Both the position numbers and the translations under genes were made by a program. Below, piece after piece: positions 1 to 10,022 of a DNA stretch of 64,000 bases. The DNA is taken from assembly GCA_021234155.1 (NCBI GenBank), contig JAJEKV010000073.1, positions 902,001 through 966,000 on the forward strand, given 5' to 3'. The notes beneath the pieces were generated by a model. That model was not told the DNA's origin, made no database searches, and saw only the letters and a program-made list of their open reading frames with translations. Every line of letters starts with the position of its first letter. Position 1 is the stretch's first letter. Source of the DNA: Isoetes taiwanensis. Lineage: Eukaryota > Streptophyta > Lycopodiopsida > Isoetales > Isoetaceae.

Positions 1-29
1 GCGATATAGTATGATATAGTATGAAAAAG

Positions 30-530
30 GGGCAGAGGGTACGGGAAAAAGGAAAAGAGGAAAATAGGAAAAGGGAAGAGAAAAAGAGAACATAGAAAAA
101 GGGAAGGGAGAAAGGGTGAGGAGATGGGAAAAGGGAAGGTATAAAGGGCATGAAAAACGGGAGAGGAAAAAGAAAAAGGGCACCCAACAAGCAAAAGGCT
201 GGGAAATGGAGGAAAAGATAAGGGAAAATAGGCATGGAAAAAAGTGAAAGACTAAAAGATTGAGGAAAAGGGAAGGCATGGAAAAAGGATGGGGAAAAGA
301 GAAGGCATGGAAAAAGGTGAAGGGAAAGGGAGAAGGGCATGGAAAAAGGAGAAGAAGGAAAGGGTGGGGAAAGGAGGAAAAGGAAAGGGAAAAAGGTTTT
401 CGAAAAAAGGGAAGAGGGAAAGGAAGGAAAGGGGTGGGGAAACAAGGAAACATATGCGAAAAAACGGGAAAAAACGGGAAAAAACTGAAAAGAAAAAGAA
501 AAGTGTATAGAAAATAAGGAAAAGTGAAAT
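30..530 (+). repeat. Purine-only low-complexity tract
   Basis: About 500 bases are almost entirely G and A on the plus strand, built from irregular repeats of units such as GGGAAAAAGG and GGAAAAGG. The lysine/glycine-rich reading frames across it are composition artefacts. It lies upstream of a Helitron 3' end and may belong to that Helitron or to older flanking DNA; the sequence does not decide. Confidence 0.85.
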
Positions 531-622
531 ATGGGATAGAGCAAAAGGGAAAGGGAAACAGAAAGGGAAAGGTTAGGGTTTTTCTCACTACAGCCAAAAA
601 CATTTATAGGCTCTCAACTTAC

Positions 623-650
623 GCCCAGCAACGCTGGGTACCATTACTAG
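623..650 (+). mobile_element. Helitron 3' terminus
   Basis: A 7-bp hairpin (GCCCAGC / GCTGGGT, loop AAC) is followed 11 bases later by the terminal CTAG and then a T, as expected for Helitron insertion between A and T. The hairpin, loop and TTACTAG end match the complete Helitron that ends at 28,207, so both belong to one family. The 5' end (TC) is not identified and may lie before the window. Confidence 0.75.
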
Positions 651-651
651 T

Positions 652-1203
652 TATAGCTAATGGTGTGGGAAAATGGAGGGGATCAGGAGGTTTCACGAGC
701 CAAAACACACATGGTAAGAGCATAGTGGATTATATAATTGTGAACGATCAAGCGACGGAAAAGATAGAAGGACTGATGCTACAAGAATGGCCGACTGGGA
801 AAAGGGAAAGCCATAGACCGATTAAACTAACAATCGGGATAGGGGGGACGCCACAAAAAGATAGCACAGAAAGAAAGGAAGATAATAAAGACAGGGTGAA
901 GATTCAGTTCCAGGAGAAATACGCAGAAACCTTCACCCAAATGATCAAGGAGGAAATGGGAGAATGGAACTGGGGAAAGCACAATGCAAGTGAGAACGGA
1001 AACACCCTAAATGACATCATGGTAAGGGTAGCAACAGAAGTGTTTGGGAAAAAGATCAAAATCAGGAAGAACAGGGCATTCAGAGCTTCAGTATGGTATG
1101 ATGACGAGTGCAGAGAATACAAGAGGAATGTAAGAAAACACAGGGGAAAGGAGACATACCGGGAAGAAAAGGCAGCATACATAAGATTACTGAAGAAGAA
1201 GAG
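652..1203 (+). pseudogene. LINE endonuclease fragment (5' part)
   Basis: This is the C-terminal half of an exonuclease-endonuclease-phosphatase type LINE endonuclease. The frame carries N-THGKSIVDYIIV followed about 30 residues later by SHRPIKLTI, the usual strand with the catalytic-site histidine region (S-D/H-H-x-P). The linker toward the reverse transcriptase follows, including a WYDDEC segment. The frame continues into the inserted LTR, where it ends artificially at 1309. The start at 524 given by the open frame is not real, because the first 40 or so codons come from the purine tract and the Helitron end. Confidence 0.8.
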
Positions 1204-1560
1204 TGTTACCCACCTAGTGGTTAACATTGTGTATGCACATGTTAGGTGCATGCACATGTTAGGTGTCAGTGGTGGCAGACTGACACTTGGCATGATTAGG
1301 TTAACATAAGTGTAGGGATTAGATTTAGTTAGATGTACGGCTCAGATTTGCGGTCTACACTATATTAGACCGGAGCCTCTTCAGATGTACTCAGGTTTGA
1401 TCTCATATTTGGAGAGCCTCATTTGGCCACGTTCCCCTTCATTCTTTGTACATATTTTCTTGTCTTGTTCTTGTTTTGTGATCATGAGCATGGCAGCTTT
1501 GTAGCATCCGGCGATCATGGGATCTTCTGGCCTGCGAGGTGCATGCCAAGAATCCAAACA
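1204..1560 (+). repeat. 5' LTR of the element in the LINE
   Basis: It starts TGTTACCCACC and ends AATCCAAACA. Its first roughly 310 bp read the same as the right LTR; the differences are confined to about 30 bp near the 3' end (after GTAGCATCCGGC). Confidence 0.93.
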
Positions 1561-1578
1561 TTGGCGCCGTTATGCGGG
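1561..1578 (+). promoter_or_regulatory. Primer-binding site, tRNA-Asp-like
   Basis: TTGGCGCCGTTATGCGGGG follows the LTR directly. TGGCGCCGTxxxCGGGG is the type complementary to the 3' end of tRNA-Asp and is used by several plant Ty3/gypsy lineages. The tRNA assignment comes from knowledge of such sites, not from a search. Confidence 0.65.
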
Positions 1579-3049
1579 GTTCGCTTCGTGATCACTTTCT
1601 TCTCCCCTTGCCGTTTCTTTGTTGTCTTGCTGCTCCAATTTTTCCCCGTTTTGAAGACTTCTTGTATACTATTCTTCCCCTGTTAGGCTTCTTTAGTTTG
1701 CCCAACCAAGTCGATTTGTGTATCCGCTTGGAGGCCTTCGTTTTTCCAAACAGCTGATGATTTTGCCAGCTGATCAAATTTAATTTCGTAAATCTGTTCT
1801 CAAGACTCTGTTTTTCAAGTGCAGCAAGTACAGTTTGCAGTTTCAGGATTTCTGGAGTGGTGACAGCACTCCTCTCTGCAACAAAATCAAGAAAAACTCA
1901 AGTGTTTTTATCTTTTCTCTGCTGAAAAAGCTATCAGAAAAAATCATGTCTTTGCTCATTTTTATCATCTTCTGTTTATCTTGGCTTATCCGAAATTTTG
2001 TGCCTCTTGCACACCCAAAAATATTTTGTCTCATAGAGGCAGTACGTGATTATCTGCATCAACAACTCTTCAGTAGCTTCCTCCATGAAGTTTTCTTGTT
2101 CAGATTGTTACAGAGGGCCAGCACTTTGGCTAGCCCCCTTTCATAATGCAAGATCAACTCGTAAAACGATTTATCCAGGGCGAGTCACCTGCTTCTTATT
2201 GTAGGTCTTCATCTGCAAAACTTTATCCCTGCATATACATCACAGAAAGAAGCAGCTATTTTTACGAAATTCAAATGGAATGCAGTATGTTTATAAAGCC
2301 CACCTCAGTACCTGCATCACAGTTCAGTTCTTCTCAGTTTATTTGGAGCACAAAGATTAGTTCAAGTTTATCAGTACCTGCATCAAAGTCCAGTTGGGTT
2401 CGTTTCTTTGGAGTAAACTGTCCACGCACATACTGGCTGCTGCAGAGAGGTCGTCTTTCAGCCAGCAAATCTTTGAAGCCTCAGTGCAGCATAAATTACA
2501 GATTCGAAACAAATTCCAGAGAAGCAGCCATCTCGTATTCTTCCAAGCTGGGTACCTGCACAAAATCGGTCCAGAAGTACAGAGTACTGGTTATTCTCAC
2601 TTTTCAAGATTTCATATAAGAGCAGGAATGGCCCCCGACAGCAAGTTTCTTCCACAATCAGAATCAGTGGCTATTTTTCATCTGGCACCAAGTTATCCAT
2701 TGGCAAAACCACCGAGTGCTGTGTATATCAATTCCAAAGCCATTGCATCGAATTCCGGCCGCCATATTTGGCCTTTCAGCTGTGCAAATCCTTTCTTTCA
2801 TTTCAGAAGACCAAACTGTGCATTCCGTTTCAGATTCCAAGCCTCTCACATCCGGGCCGGCCTTTCACAAAACTGTTGAACAATCGTGGGCACGAATTAG
2901 TAAGTTCTTGTGGCAGCAAAAATCTCGAAGCTTCTATTCTGGCATCGCTTATCCCTGCCTTCACATTCAATTTTAGGGTTTTTTCACCTCAACGGCTCAG
3001 ATTTGGCCGCATCTTTCTGCACTTTTTAGGGTATCCTACATTCCTGCCA

Positions 3050-3310
3050 TGCCCTACCCATGCGTTGACCCACGCTCACTTTACTGCTCTCACCCACGGG
3101 TCACGCTCCACGCCCACGCACGCTTAAATCAAAAGTCACGCCACACCCACGCTCGTATTTTTGCCCACGTTTGACCACGCAAATTGACCACGCACATTGA
3201 CCACGCCTCGCCACGCTTCATGCTCCCCACGCCACGCTTTGCTTGCTTATAGCCACGCTTTTTGCTCAACATCCACGCTCTGCACAAATATTGTGACACA
3301 TAGCCACGCT
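3050..3310 (+). repeat. CCACGC-rich degenerate array
   Basis: About twenty CACGC/CCACGC motifs at irregular 6-20 bp spacing, such as TTGACCACGCAAATTGACCA and related units, lie inside the non-autonomous LTR element. No coding sense is seen. Confidence 0.7.
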
Positions 3311-3651
3311 CTCCTATGGTCGATCACGGGGGATGCTTTTAAGGTGCTTACGTTTTAAAGGCCCCCTATCATCATTGTTTTTAAGCTTCTTTCGTGCACT
3401 TTTGGGCAATATTTGTTCCAATGGACTTATCCATAATATAAGGGGATGGTCCTTATGTTTTTTTGCCCCAAAGTTCCTATGATCCATGTTCTGCATCGAC
3501 ATTCCTTCGGATCCTAGTCATCAATGCCTTCATGAAGATCTACAACAAACCATTACCATTACCATCATTTTTACCCCTACTTTTTGGCACCATGTTGTAA
3601 TTGTCGGACTTGTCTTATAAAAGTGCGTACATGTTTTCGTGCTAAAACTTT

Positions 3652-3664
3652 TAGGGGAGGCAAT
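3652..3664 (+). promoter_or_regulatory. Polypurine tract
   Basis: TAGGGGAGGCAAT lies immediately before the right LTR, the position from which plus-strand DNA synthesis would be primed. Confidence 0.7.
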
Positions 3665-4017
3665 TGTTACCCACCTAGTGGTTAACATTGTGTATGCACA
3701 TGTTAGGTGCATGCACATGTTAGGTGTCAGTGGTGGCAGACTGACACTTGGCATGATTAGGTTAACATAAGTGTAGGGATTAGATTTAGTTAGATGTACG
3801 GCTCAGATTTGCGGTCTACACTATATTAGACCGGAGCCTCTTCAGATGTACTCAGGTTTGATCTCATATTTGGAGAGCCTCATTTGGCCACGTTCCCCTT
3901 CATTCTTTGTACATATTTTCTTGTCTTGTTCTTGTTTTGTGATCATGAGCATGGCAGCTTTGTAGCATCCGGCAGTCATGGACTGCTGCTGCAGGGTGCA
4001 TGCCAAGAATCCAAACA
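3665..4017 (+). repeat. 3' LTR of the element in the LINE
   Basis: It has the same start and end as the left LTR and is followed by the target duplication AAGAG and resumption of the LINE. Confidence 0.93.
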
Positions 4018-4038
4018 AAGAGATACAATAACCTGTTA

Positions 4039-5940
4039 CAGCACCAATGGTACATGGCCCCGAAGATTTTGGAGAGGACTCAAAAACAAAGGAGGGGGTG
4101 GCAATATGAAAACAAAGAACGAGCAAGATGGCATTGGAACCGAGGGATGGGAGAGTTACCTGGACAAATTATACAAGACAGGGGCACCTCCAGTACCAAT
4201 ACCAATACAGCATGATCAGGACAAACCATGCTTCAACTTGTTAGAAGTAATGCTAGCCCTAAACAAGATGGCCAATCATAAGGCACCGGATCTATATGGA
4301 CTAAGCTGTGGAGCTGGCGAAGTGTGCAAAGTAAATCGGTGAGACAAAGTTCTGACATTTTCAATGGCATCATACATCTGAGGACTTCGACGGATGGACA
4401 TACAATAGAGTCATACCTCTACATAAAGGCGGGAAAGCGAGAAAAAGATCCAGGGAACTACAGGACGATAATGGTAAGCTCGATTTTCGCAAAATGGTTT
4501 GGAAAGATATTGGATAACAAACTAAAGAAATGGGCAGAAGAAGGAAATATGAGAGCACAAGGGCAAGCAGGGTTCAGACCGGAGCACTCAACCACAGATC
4601 ACCTCGTGACCCTTCGGATATTAATAGAGCAGAACAAAGTGCAGGGAAGGAAAATAATCTGCTGCTTTGTAGACTTCAGAAAAGCATTTGATACAGTCCC
4701 GAGAGAGAAGTTGCTAAAAAGATTGATGGACATGCAAGCCCCGAGAAATATGGTAGGATCGATAGCAAGACTGTACCACAAGGTGTATGCTAAGATGGAA
4801 CAGGAAGGACAGCCGATAATCTGTGATACCGGTGTAAAGCAAGGATGCCCGTTATCCCCAACTCTGTTTGGAATATACATAGACGCACTACAGGGGTACA
4901 TAGCAGAGCAGCATGGAGACGACTAGGAGACACGAAGGTATCGATAATGCTATATGCGGATGATCTTAGTATGATGGCAACAAAGAACAAAGGAATGCAC
5001 AGACTGCTCAAAATTCTAGAACAATTACGTGAGGATCAGGGTGGCGGTGAATCTAGCAAAAACTAAGATAGTCATCTTTGGACACAAGAACAGGCATAAA
5101 CCTTTCAGATATAAAGGTGAAGAGATATAGAGGAACCAACAGAATACAGATATCTAGGCTATGATGCGCATGGCACAGGAAAATGGGCCAAAGGAGCTAA
5201 CGCTAGATTCCAATCAGCTATAGGAAGCTACTTTAACATGAAAAACTTCGTAGTGAAGTAGAATAACCGATTGGGACATCAAATGTTATCTATTCGGTCA
5301 AAGCAATAGTCACCACTCAATTTGTATGGGAGCGAAGCATGGGGGGGGGTTTTTGTAAAAAAACGGGAAGCGGGGAAGGAATTCTTAGGCAATGGCAATG
5401 CATGGGGAATTCAGGGTAAGGACAAACACGCCACGACAATCATGATCCTCAAACAAAAGGCGAGAAACCAATGGAAGTGAGAGCATGGGAGAGAACCATA
5501 AGGTACCGCTTTCGGAGACAACGGGGAGACATACAAGGAAAATTGTCCGGCATTGCAATCTGAGAATCAGCAAAATCACATATCCTCGAAAGCACTGGAT
5601 GGTTTAAAGAAGTGGCAACATGGACCAGACAGATGGGATTAAACCTGAGTGATCTAATAGAAGAGGGGCAAAGTGGAATGAGGGTGGGCGGACATAGCGA
5701 CAAGAGCATGGCCGCAAAGGCATCTGAGAACCCAAAGACAGACTGGCTCATACAAGTTTTCAATCCAGATCAACAAATGGGACATCAGATATACCGGGAT
5801 AACATATTGGGGAAAAACAGAAAGGACACACTAGCCAGATTTAGGATGGGAAGCCATGATCTAAGAATCGAAAAAGACAGTGGAGAGGGGGTAGACAAGG
5901 AGGGCGGGATATGCGAACTGTGGGGGGAGAATAGAGGATG
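4039..5940 (+). pseudogene. LINE reverse transcriptase and C-terminal region, broken
   Basis: Reverse transcriptase motifs appear in order across shifted frames: NYRTIMV, GQAGFRPEHSTTDHL, FVDFRKAFDTVPREKL, GVKQGCPLSPTLF and, after a stop and frameshift near 4925, MLYADDLSMMA with the catalytic YADD. A downstream frame (5612-5941) carries LARFRMGSHDLRIE, resembling the conserved segment before the terminal zinc-binding motif of many LINE ORF2 proteins. The domain order is that of a LINE with an N-terminal endonuclease. At least one in-frame stop, several frameshifts and an irregular G run near 5341 disrupt it. Confidence 0.88.
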
Positions 5941-6370
5941 AGAACCATATGATTAGTATTTGCCCGATATACGGAGACATCGAGGGACATATATAGAAAT
6001 ATAAGGTGGGGGGAACCAGTCCACGAGGCGATGGAGATGGCGAGAATCATTACGGGATCCGCGGACGCGATCCCAGAATAGCGACCGCACCACGAGAGAA
6101 GTACACAGTGAAAGAGGGCTTGTAATATGATCCGTACAAAACGAGTCATATAGCCTCACACAAATTGCTCAGCTAAAAGCTGATTGATAACGACGCATCA
6201 CTGCACGGCCAAGAAGCCGAGGTAAAGCGGGATGCCGGTATTAAAAGAAAAAAGTCAGCCTTCAGAAAAGGCTACACTATAACAGCGTGATGTGCTAGTA
6301 GCACCCTTTTAGGGAGCTCACCCATGCTACACAAGTCCAGGGGCCTTATGGCACAAGGGACATAAATGTA

Positions 6371-6405
6371 TTCTATTCTATTCTATTCTATTCTATTCTA
6401 TTCTA
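6371..6405 (+). repeat. (TTCTA)7 microsatellite, LINE tail
   Basis: Seven perfect TTCTA units end the LINE. The next base begins sequence identical in type to the internal region of the chromovirus on the minus strand. Confidence 0.95.
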
Positions 6406-6542
6406 TAATTCACATCTATATATACAAAAAGTCATTAATAATACAAAATTTGACTCCATAACTTCGAAATAAAAGTTATTTACATAAATATATCTCACAA
6501 AATTTATACAATGAAAAAGAAAGAGATTTCCGACAGTCAGTG

Positions 6543-7768
6543 GAATTCCCCTCGGATTCTTCGCGCCAGCTGGATATCCTTGGCATGATGGTCACTCGCT
6601 TAGCATGAATAGCGCACAAGTTCGCATCACTCAAAATTTCGATAAGGTATGCTTCCACAGCCTCCTGAAGTGCAAGTAAGGCAAAAGCCTGAAACCTCAG
6701 GTCGGTCTTGAATTCTTGGGCAATTTCCCGAACAAGACCTTTGGAAGGCTAGCCCGGTATCAAAGGGCTCGATGGTCTTCGATACTTACATTATCTCCGT
6801 AAAGGCCTCTCGTACACTGGTCGGAACCTGTGGGGCTTTCTCGGCTTAGCAGGTGGTTTGGGCAATGGCAAGGTCTTCCCGCCAGTCGAGGGGTGTTTTG
6901 CCCTTTGCACCATCTGCTCCCGATGCTGTGCCGACGTTTTCTTGCCAATCGGACATCATCCTGCCGGTCGGGTCTTATGGCAGCGCCTCCCCTTGTGGGT
7001 TTCGTAAGCTTCCTCTTCCTGTTACCCCATCTTTCCTCTGTTTCATGCACAACATGTTGATCTCCCTCCTGATCAACATTTTGATCCAGCGCCCCTCGGG
7101 CGTGTTTGGGCAACCTCCTCTGCTCTACGGATCCGCTCTGTCTCGGCATCCCGGGCCTCCCTGTCCTGGCGCACTTGTGTTCGCCTTGCAATCTCCGTAT
7201 GGTACCGGTCCGGGTGAGCTCACATGTCGGCTTCCACGAGGTCCATGCGGTCTTGTGTGAAGTTAGGTGGGACATTTTCGAAGATGAAGCTATGTAATTC
7301 TTCATTCCAATAGAAAGGGGGAAGATTATAATGGTCCCTATACATAAGCACATGGCCTCTACCAAGGTAATAAAAGCGGCTAGCTCGCTCTTCTGGGAGG
7401 CCACTAGCTATTTGCTGGAGGTCCTCTATCCTAGCAAGGTGCAAAATCCTTTGGGCCTCAGTTCGGATAAGCTCTACGGGATCCTCCTCTGGGCTTGATA
7501 GCGGATAAAACTTAACTATAGCATAAGCTTGATCAGGCTGCTGTACTAAAGTGTAGGCTGCATTAGCCTCATTCAGCTTCATAAGGAAGCGTTCATTGAA
7601 ATGGAAGATAGGGTATGGGATTCTGCGGTTCTCAGTGAAATGGGTCACAAGCAGGTCTAGAACAGTGCCGACCATGTTGCTACCATCGGAGAGATGGTCT
7701 ACTAACACACTGTAAAGCTGATAGACGTTCATGGTTTTCAGATCAACAGTGAGTTTGAAGCGCGGCAT
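6543..7768 (-). pseudogene. Region A protein with C-terminal histone H3, truncated copy
   Basis: The frame begins MPRFKLTV and runs 182 residues to a stop where the full-length copy has CGA (here TGA, a CpG-type change). It therefore preserves about 19 residues (after GRGHVL) that the plus-strand copy has lost. Downstream frames carry the basic linker ([11 protein letters not shown]) and the histone part. The aN-helix region is scrambled, but from the second helix on it reads [13 protein letters not shown], then ALQEAVEAY, and [13 protein letters not shown], clear H3 fold segments. A one-base loss after VTIM shifts the last helix. It is non-functional but independently supports the fused H3. 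Confidence 0.88.
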
Positions 7769-8443
7769 GATGGCAACTAGCGCGTACGAGTGGCAAGAAA
7801 GTGGGCGCTTGGGGTAGAGCAGGTGGTGCTAGGCTGCGGATGGAGGCGCCAGGCGGGTAGGGTAGCAGCAAGGTGACGGTCAAGGTCAGCTATGGCGGCA
7901 AGAGAGCTCCCCTCCGGCGACTATGGCGGCAAGAAGACGTCTCAAGAAACACACTTTCTACAAAGAAACACAAATTTGAATCTAAACTTTTTTTTTTCAA
8001 ATCTTTTTCAAAATTAAAAAAAAAAAAACGGGCGGCGTATTATGGGGCGCTGCTAGCATTATACGCTAATAACTTTTCGAAACAAACACCCTATCCGACA
8101 GCAGCGCCCCTTTGGACTTCTCGGCTTGGTGTTGCCATTTCGTCCTCGGGAAACGTGCCCCCCTAGGGTATTTGGGAAGTGCCCGATCCATTGGAACCAT
8201 TTTCGCCTTCATCTGAGCTACCTACAAGAAGTTATGGCCCATCTAAACTTGGGTCCTCCAGTCACTACTTTTTCCCTCCAAAATTGCCCTAAACCTCCTA
8301 AAACTCACAATTTACTACATCAACCTAGCACAGAACCAAACATCGAAAGATTAAGCAGTCCAACTAACTTAAACTCCCACCTAACTACCGAACTAACGAG
8401 TTAGAAGTTTGGTCAGTGCTATGATTTCGGACAACCAAAATCA

Positions 8444-8457
8444 TGGCTCTGATACCA
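8444..8457 (-). promoter_or_regulatory. Primer-binding site, initiator tRNA-Met type
   Basis: On the minus strand TGGTATCAGAGCC lies one base after the LTR, the standard site complementary to the 3' end of plant initiator tRNA-Met. Confidence 0.85.
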
Positions 8458-8458
8458 C

Positions 8459-10022
8459 TGTGACGCTCCCTGAACATATACGGCGCTCCGGGCATATACA
8501 TACGGGGACTTTCCCCTCCCAAGGCAACCAACTCGCCATGAGCAGGGCCCTCCATCTAACTCGGACCATCTATGAAAGATGCCCGGGTGAAGGACACGGA
8601 GGTGTCATTCGGCCCACGCCTTCGATGGGACCCCTATGTCGCGGAAGCGTGAATACAAGTTAGCATACAACATAATCATATCGTAAATAACCACCACGAA
8701 GGGTGGCACATCCATCCAATAGATGATAACAGAGGGAGTACATTTAATACTAGAGAAAACTCCCCAAACCCAAGGTTCTACCCCGGCTCAGACTCCAGTG
8801 AGGTTCGACTGACGACTAGGTCTCAAGAGATCAGCAGACCGGGTCTTGGCATGGCGTTGGCTGGCATAGAACATCGGCTAGGGTTGTCCACTCCATCCGC
8901 CCCTCCTGTGCACATCTTGCAGATGAGCTGAATCAAGCTATGGCGTCATTGTAGCCTTCAGGAGACGCAATCCCAAGGCATCACCCTTCGGGACTACTCC
9001 GGGTTACATCTCCCCGTTCCGATGAGGCAGGTCAGGGAGGTGTCCTTTCCCAGAGTCGCAGTGAATCCATGGGTGAGCTAGAGAATGCGTGCCGCATCAG
9101 TGAGCCCCGCATCCGTACCCGACTTACTCCCCTAATTCTACTCAAAGTACAGGGTGCTCACACAACTGTACCCAGGGAGTGTCAGACCCATAGCCGGCCG
9201 GGTTCACTGGCCAGCTATCAGGCCTAGCTCACTGAAGGAGTCCCCGTAGCCTTTTATGCTCAGGCGAGACCCCACCCCACACTTCATCCCTACGGCCCCT
9301 TATCTGGTGCTTCAATCATGCCATAGATTCCACAGCTCGGTGGGATCTTGTGCACAGGCTGCATACTGGGAACTATGGGATCTACTAGGAGCATACTAAT
9401 GAACATAGGTCACAGAGGTCTCTACCCCCTCTTTAATCCCTGCTTTCTGGAAGACTAACAGAGATACTACCATAGATACATCCATCCATACATCACAGAG
9501 CATAATCCATAATTGAGAACAATTCTAACTATCAAACAAGGATTAAACATAACCAAGGACAAACAAAGAAGACTGACAGGCGCGCTGGCCCTAGAAATGT
9601 CAAGCTAATCTATCCACTAATCCGAATTCCTGCTGGATCCATTGTCATGTGGCATCTCCATCTTCAAGCAATCTGGGCGCTCAGCAGCTCTTCCTCTTGG
9701 TTCGATTTGGGGTCAAAATGGGATAGGGATCCAATTTGATGCCCCAAGTTAGCATTCTCCTACTGGCCAATCGAATTTGGCCAGGTGCCTCCTTCCTAAT
9801 TAATCAATTATCCTAACTTAATTAGCTTAATTGAGTTAATTAGGTAATGATTCCTTAATTATAGTTAATTAACCTTTAATTAACCCTTTATTAATTTAGC
9901 ATAGCTAAATTAATCCTTTTAGGTCAACCCCCTAGGTTAAAATACCCCATGGTGGCGTATCCTTACTGCGTGACGTGTCAGTATATTTATACGTATAACG
10001 TATAAATACGTGGAACATCACA
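8459..10022 (-). repeat. 5' LTR of the truncated chromovirus copy
   Basis: On the minus strand it starts TGTGATGTTCCACG and ends GGGAGCGTCACA. It is about 1,564 bp and collinear with the 1,542-bp LTR at 12,550. It includes an AT-rich TTAATTAA block at 9,800-9,900. Confidence 0.93.

Larger units (their letters stand above)
1204..4017 (+). mobile_element. Non-autonomous LTR retrotransposon inserted in the LINE
   Basis: Two near-identical LTRs (357 and 353 bp, TG...CA) bracket 2.1 kb with no gag or pol frame. A primer-binding site abuts the left LTR and a purine tract the right LTR. The 5-bp target duplication AAGAG lies at 1199-1203 and 4018-4022, so the element is complete. It is too long for a typical TRIM and is better called a LARD-like or non-autonomous element. 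The internal region holds only short frames and a CCACGC-rich array. Confidence 0.92.
651..6405 (+). mobile_element. LINE retrotransposon, interrupted and decayed
   Basis: LINE coding sequence occupies 651-1203 and 4023-6405; the gap is a later LTR-element insertion flanked by AAGAG. Endonuclease C-terminus, reverse transcriptase and the C-terminal cysteine/histidine region follow in order, and the element ends in a (TTCTA)7 tail, a simple-repeat 3' end typical of some LINE clades. The 5' part is missing: it is cut by the Helitron terminus. Many stops and frameshifts show that it is dead. The clade is not assigned. Confidence 0.85.
6407..10022 (-). mobile_element. Truncated chromovirus copy with histone H3 region (minus strand)
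   Basis: Read on the minus strand this is a 5' LTR, primer-binding site, leader, the region A gene and then the A-B spacer. It matches the full-length element at 12,550 to about 16,095 closely along its whole length. It stops at the LINE tail, so B, C, gag, pol and the 3' LTR are missing. It faces the full-length copy head to head across a 2.5-kb spacer, forming an inverted repeat with arms of about 3.6 kb. Confidence 0.93.

Noticed and set aside
260-517. Lysine/glycine-rich proteins in the purine tract
   Set aside because: Reading frames without stops are expected in G/A-only DNA; no start context or homology.
1423-1757. Short proteins inside the LTR at 1.2-1.6 kb and again at 3.9 kb
   Set aside because: They are repeated with the LTRs and cross LTR boundaries; chance frames.
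6830-7297. Plus-strand frames opposite region A at 6.8-7.3 kb
   Set aside because: They are antisense shadows of the minus-strand A-H3 gene.
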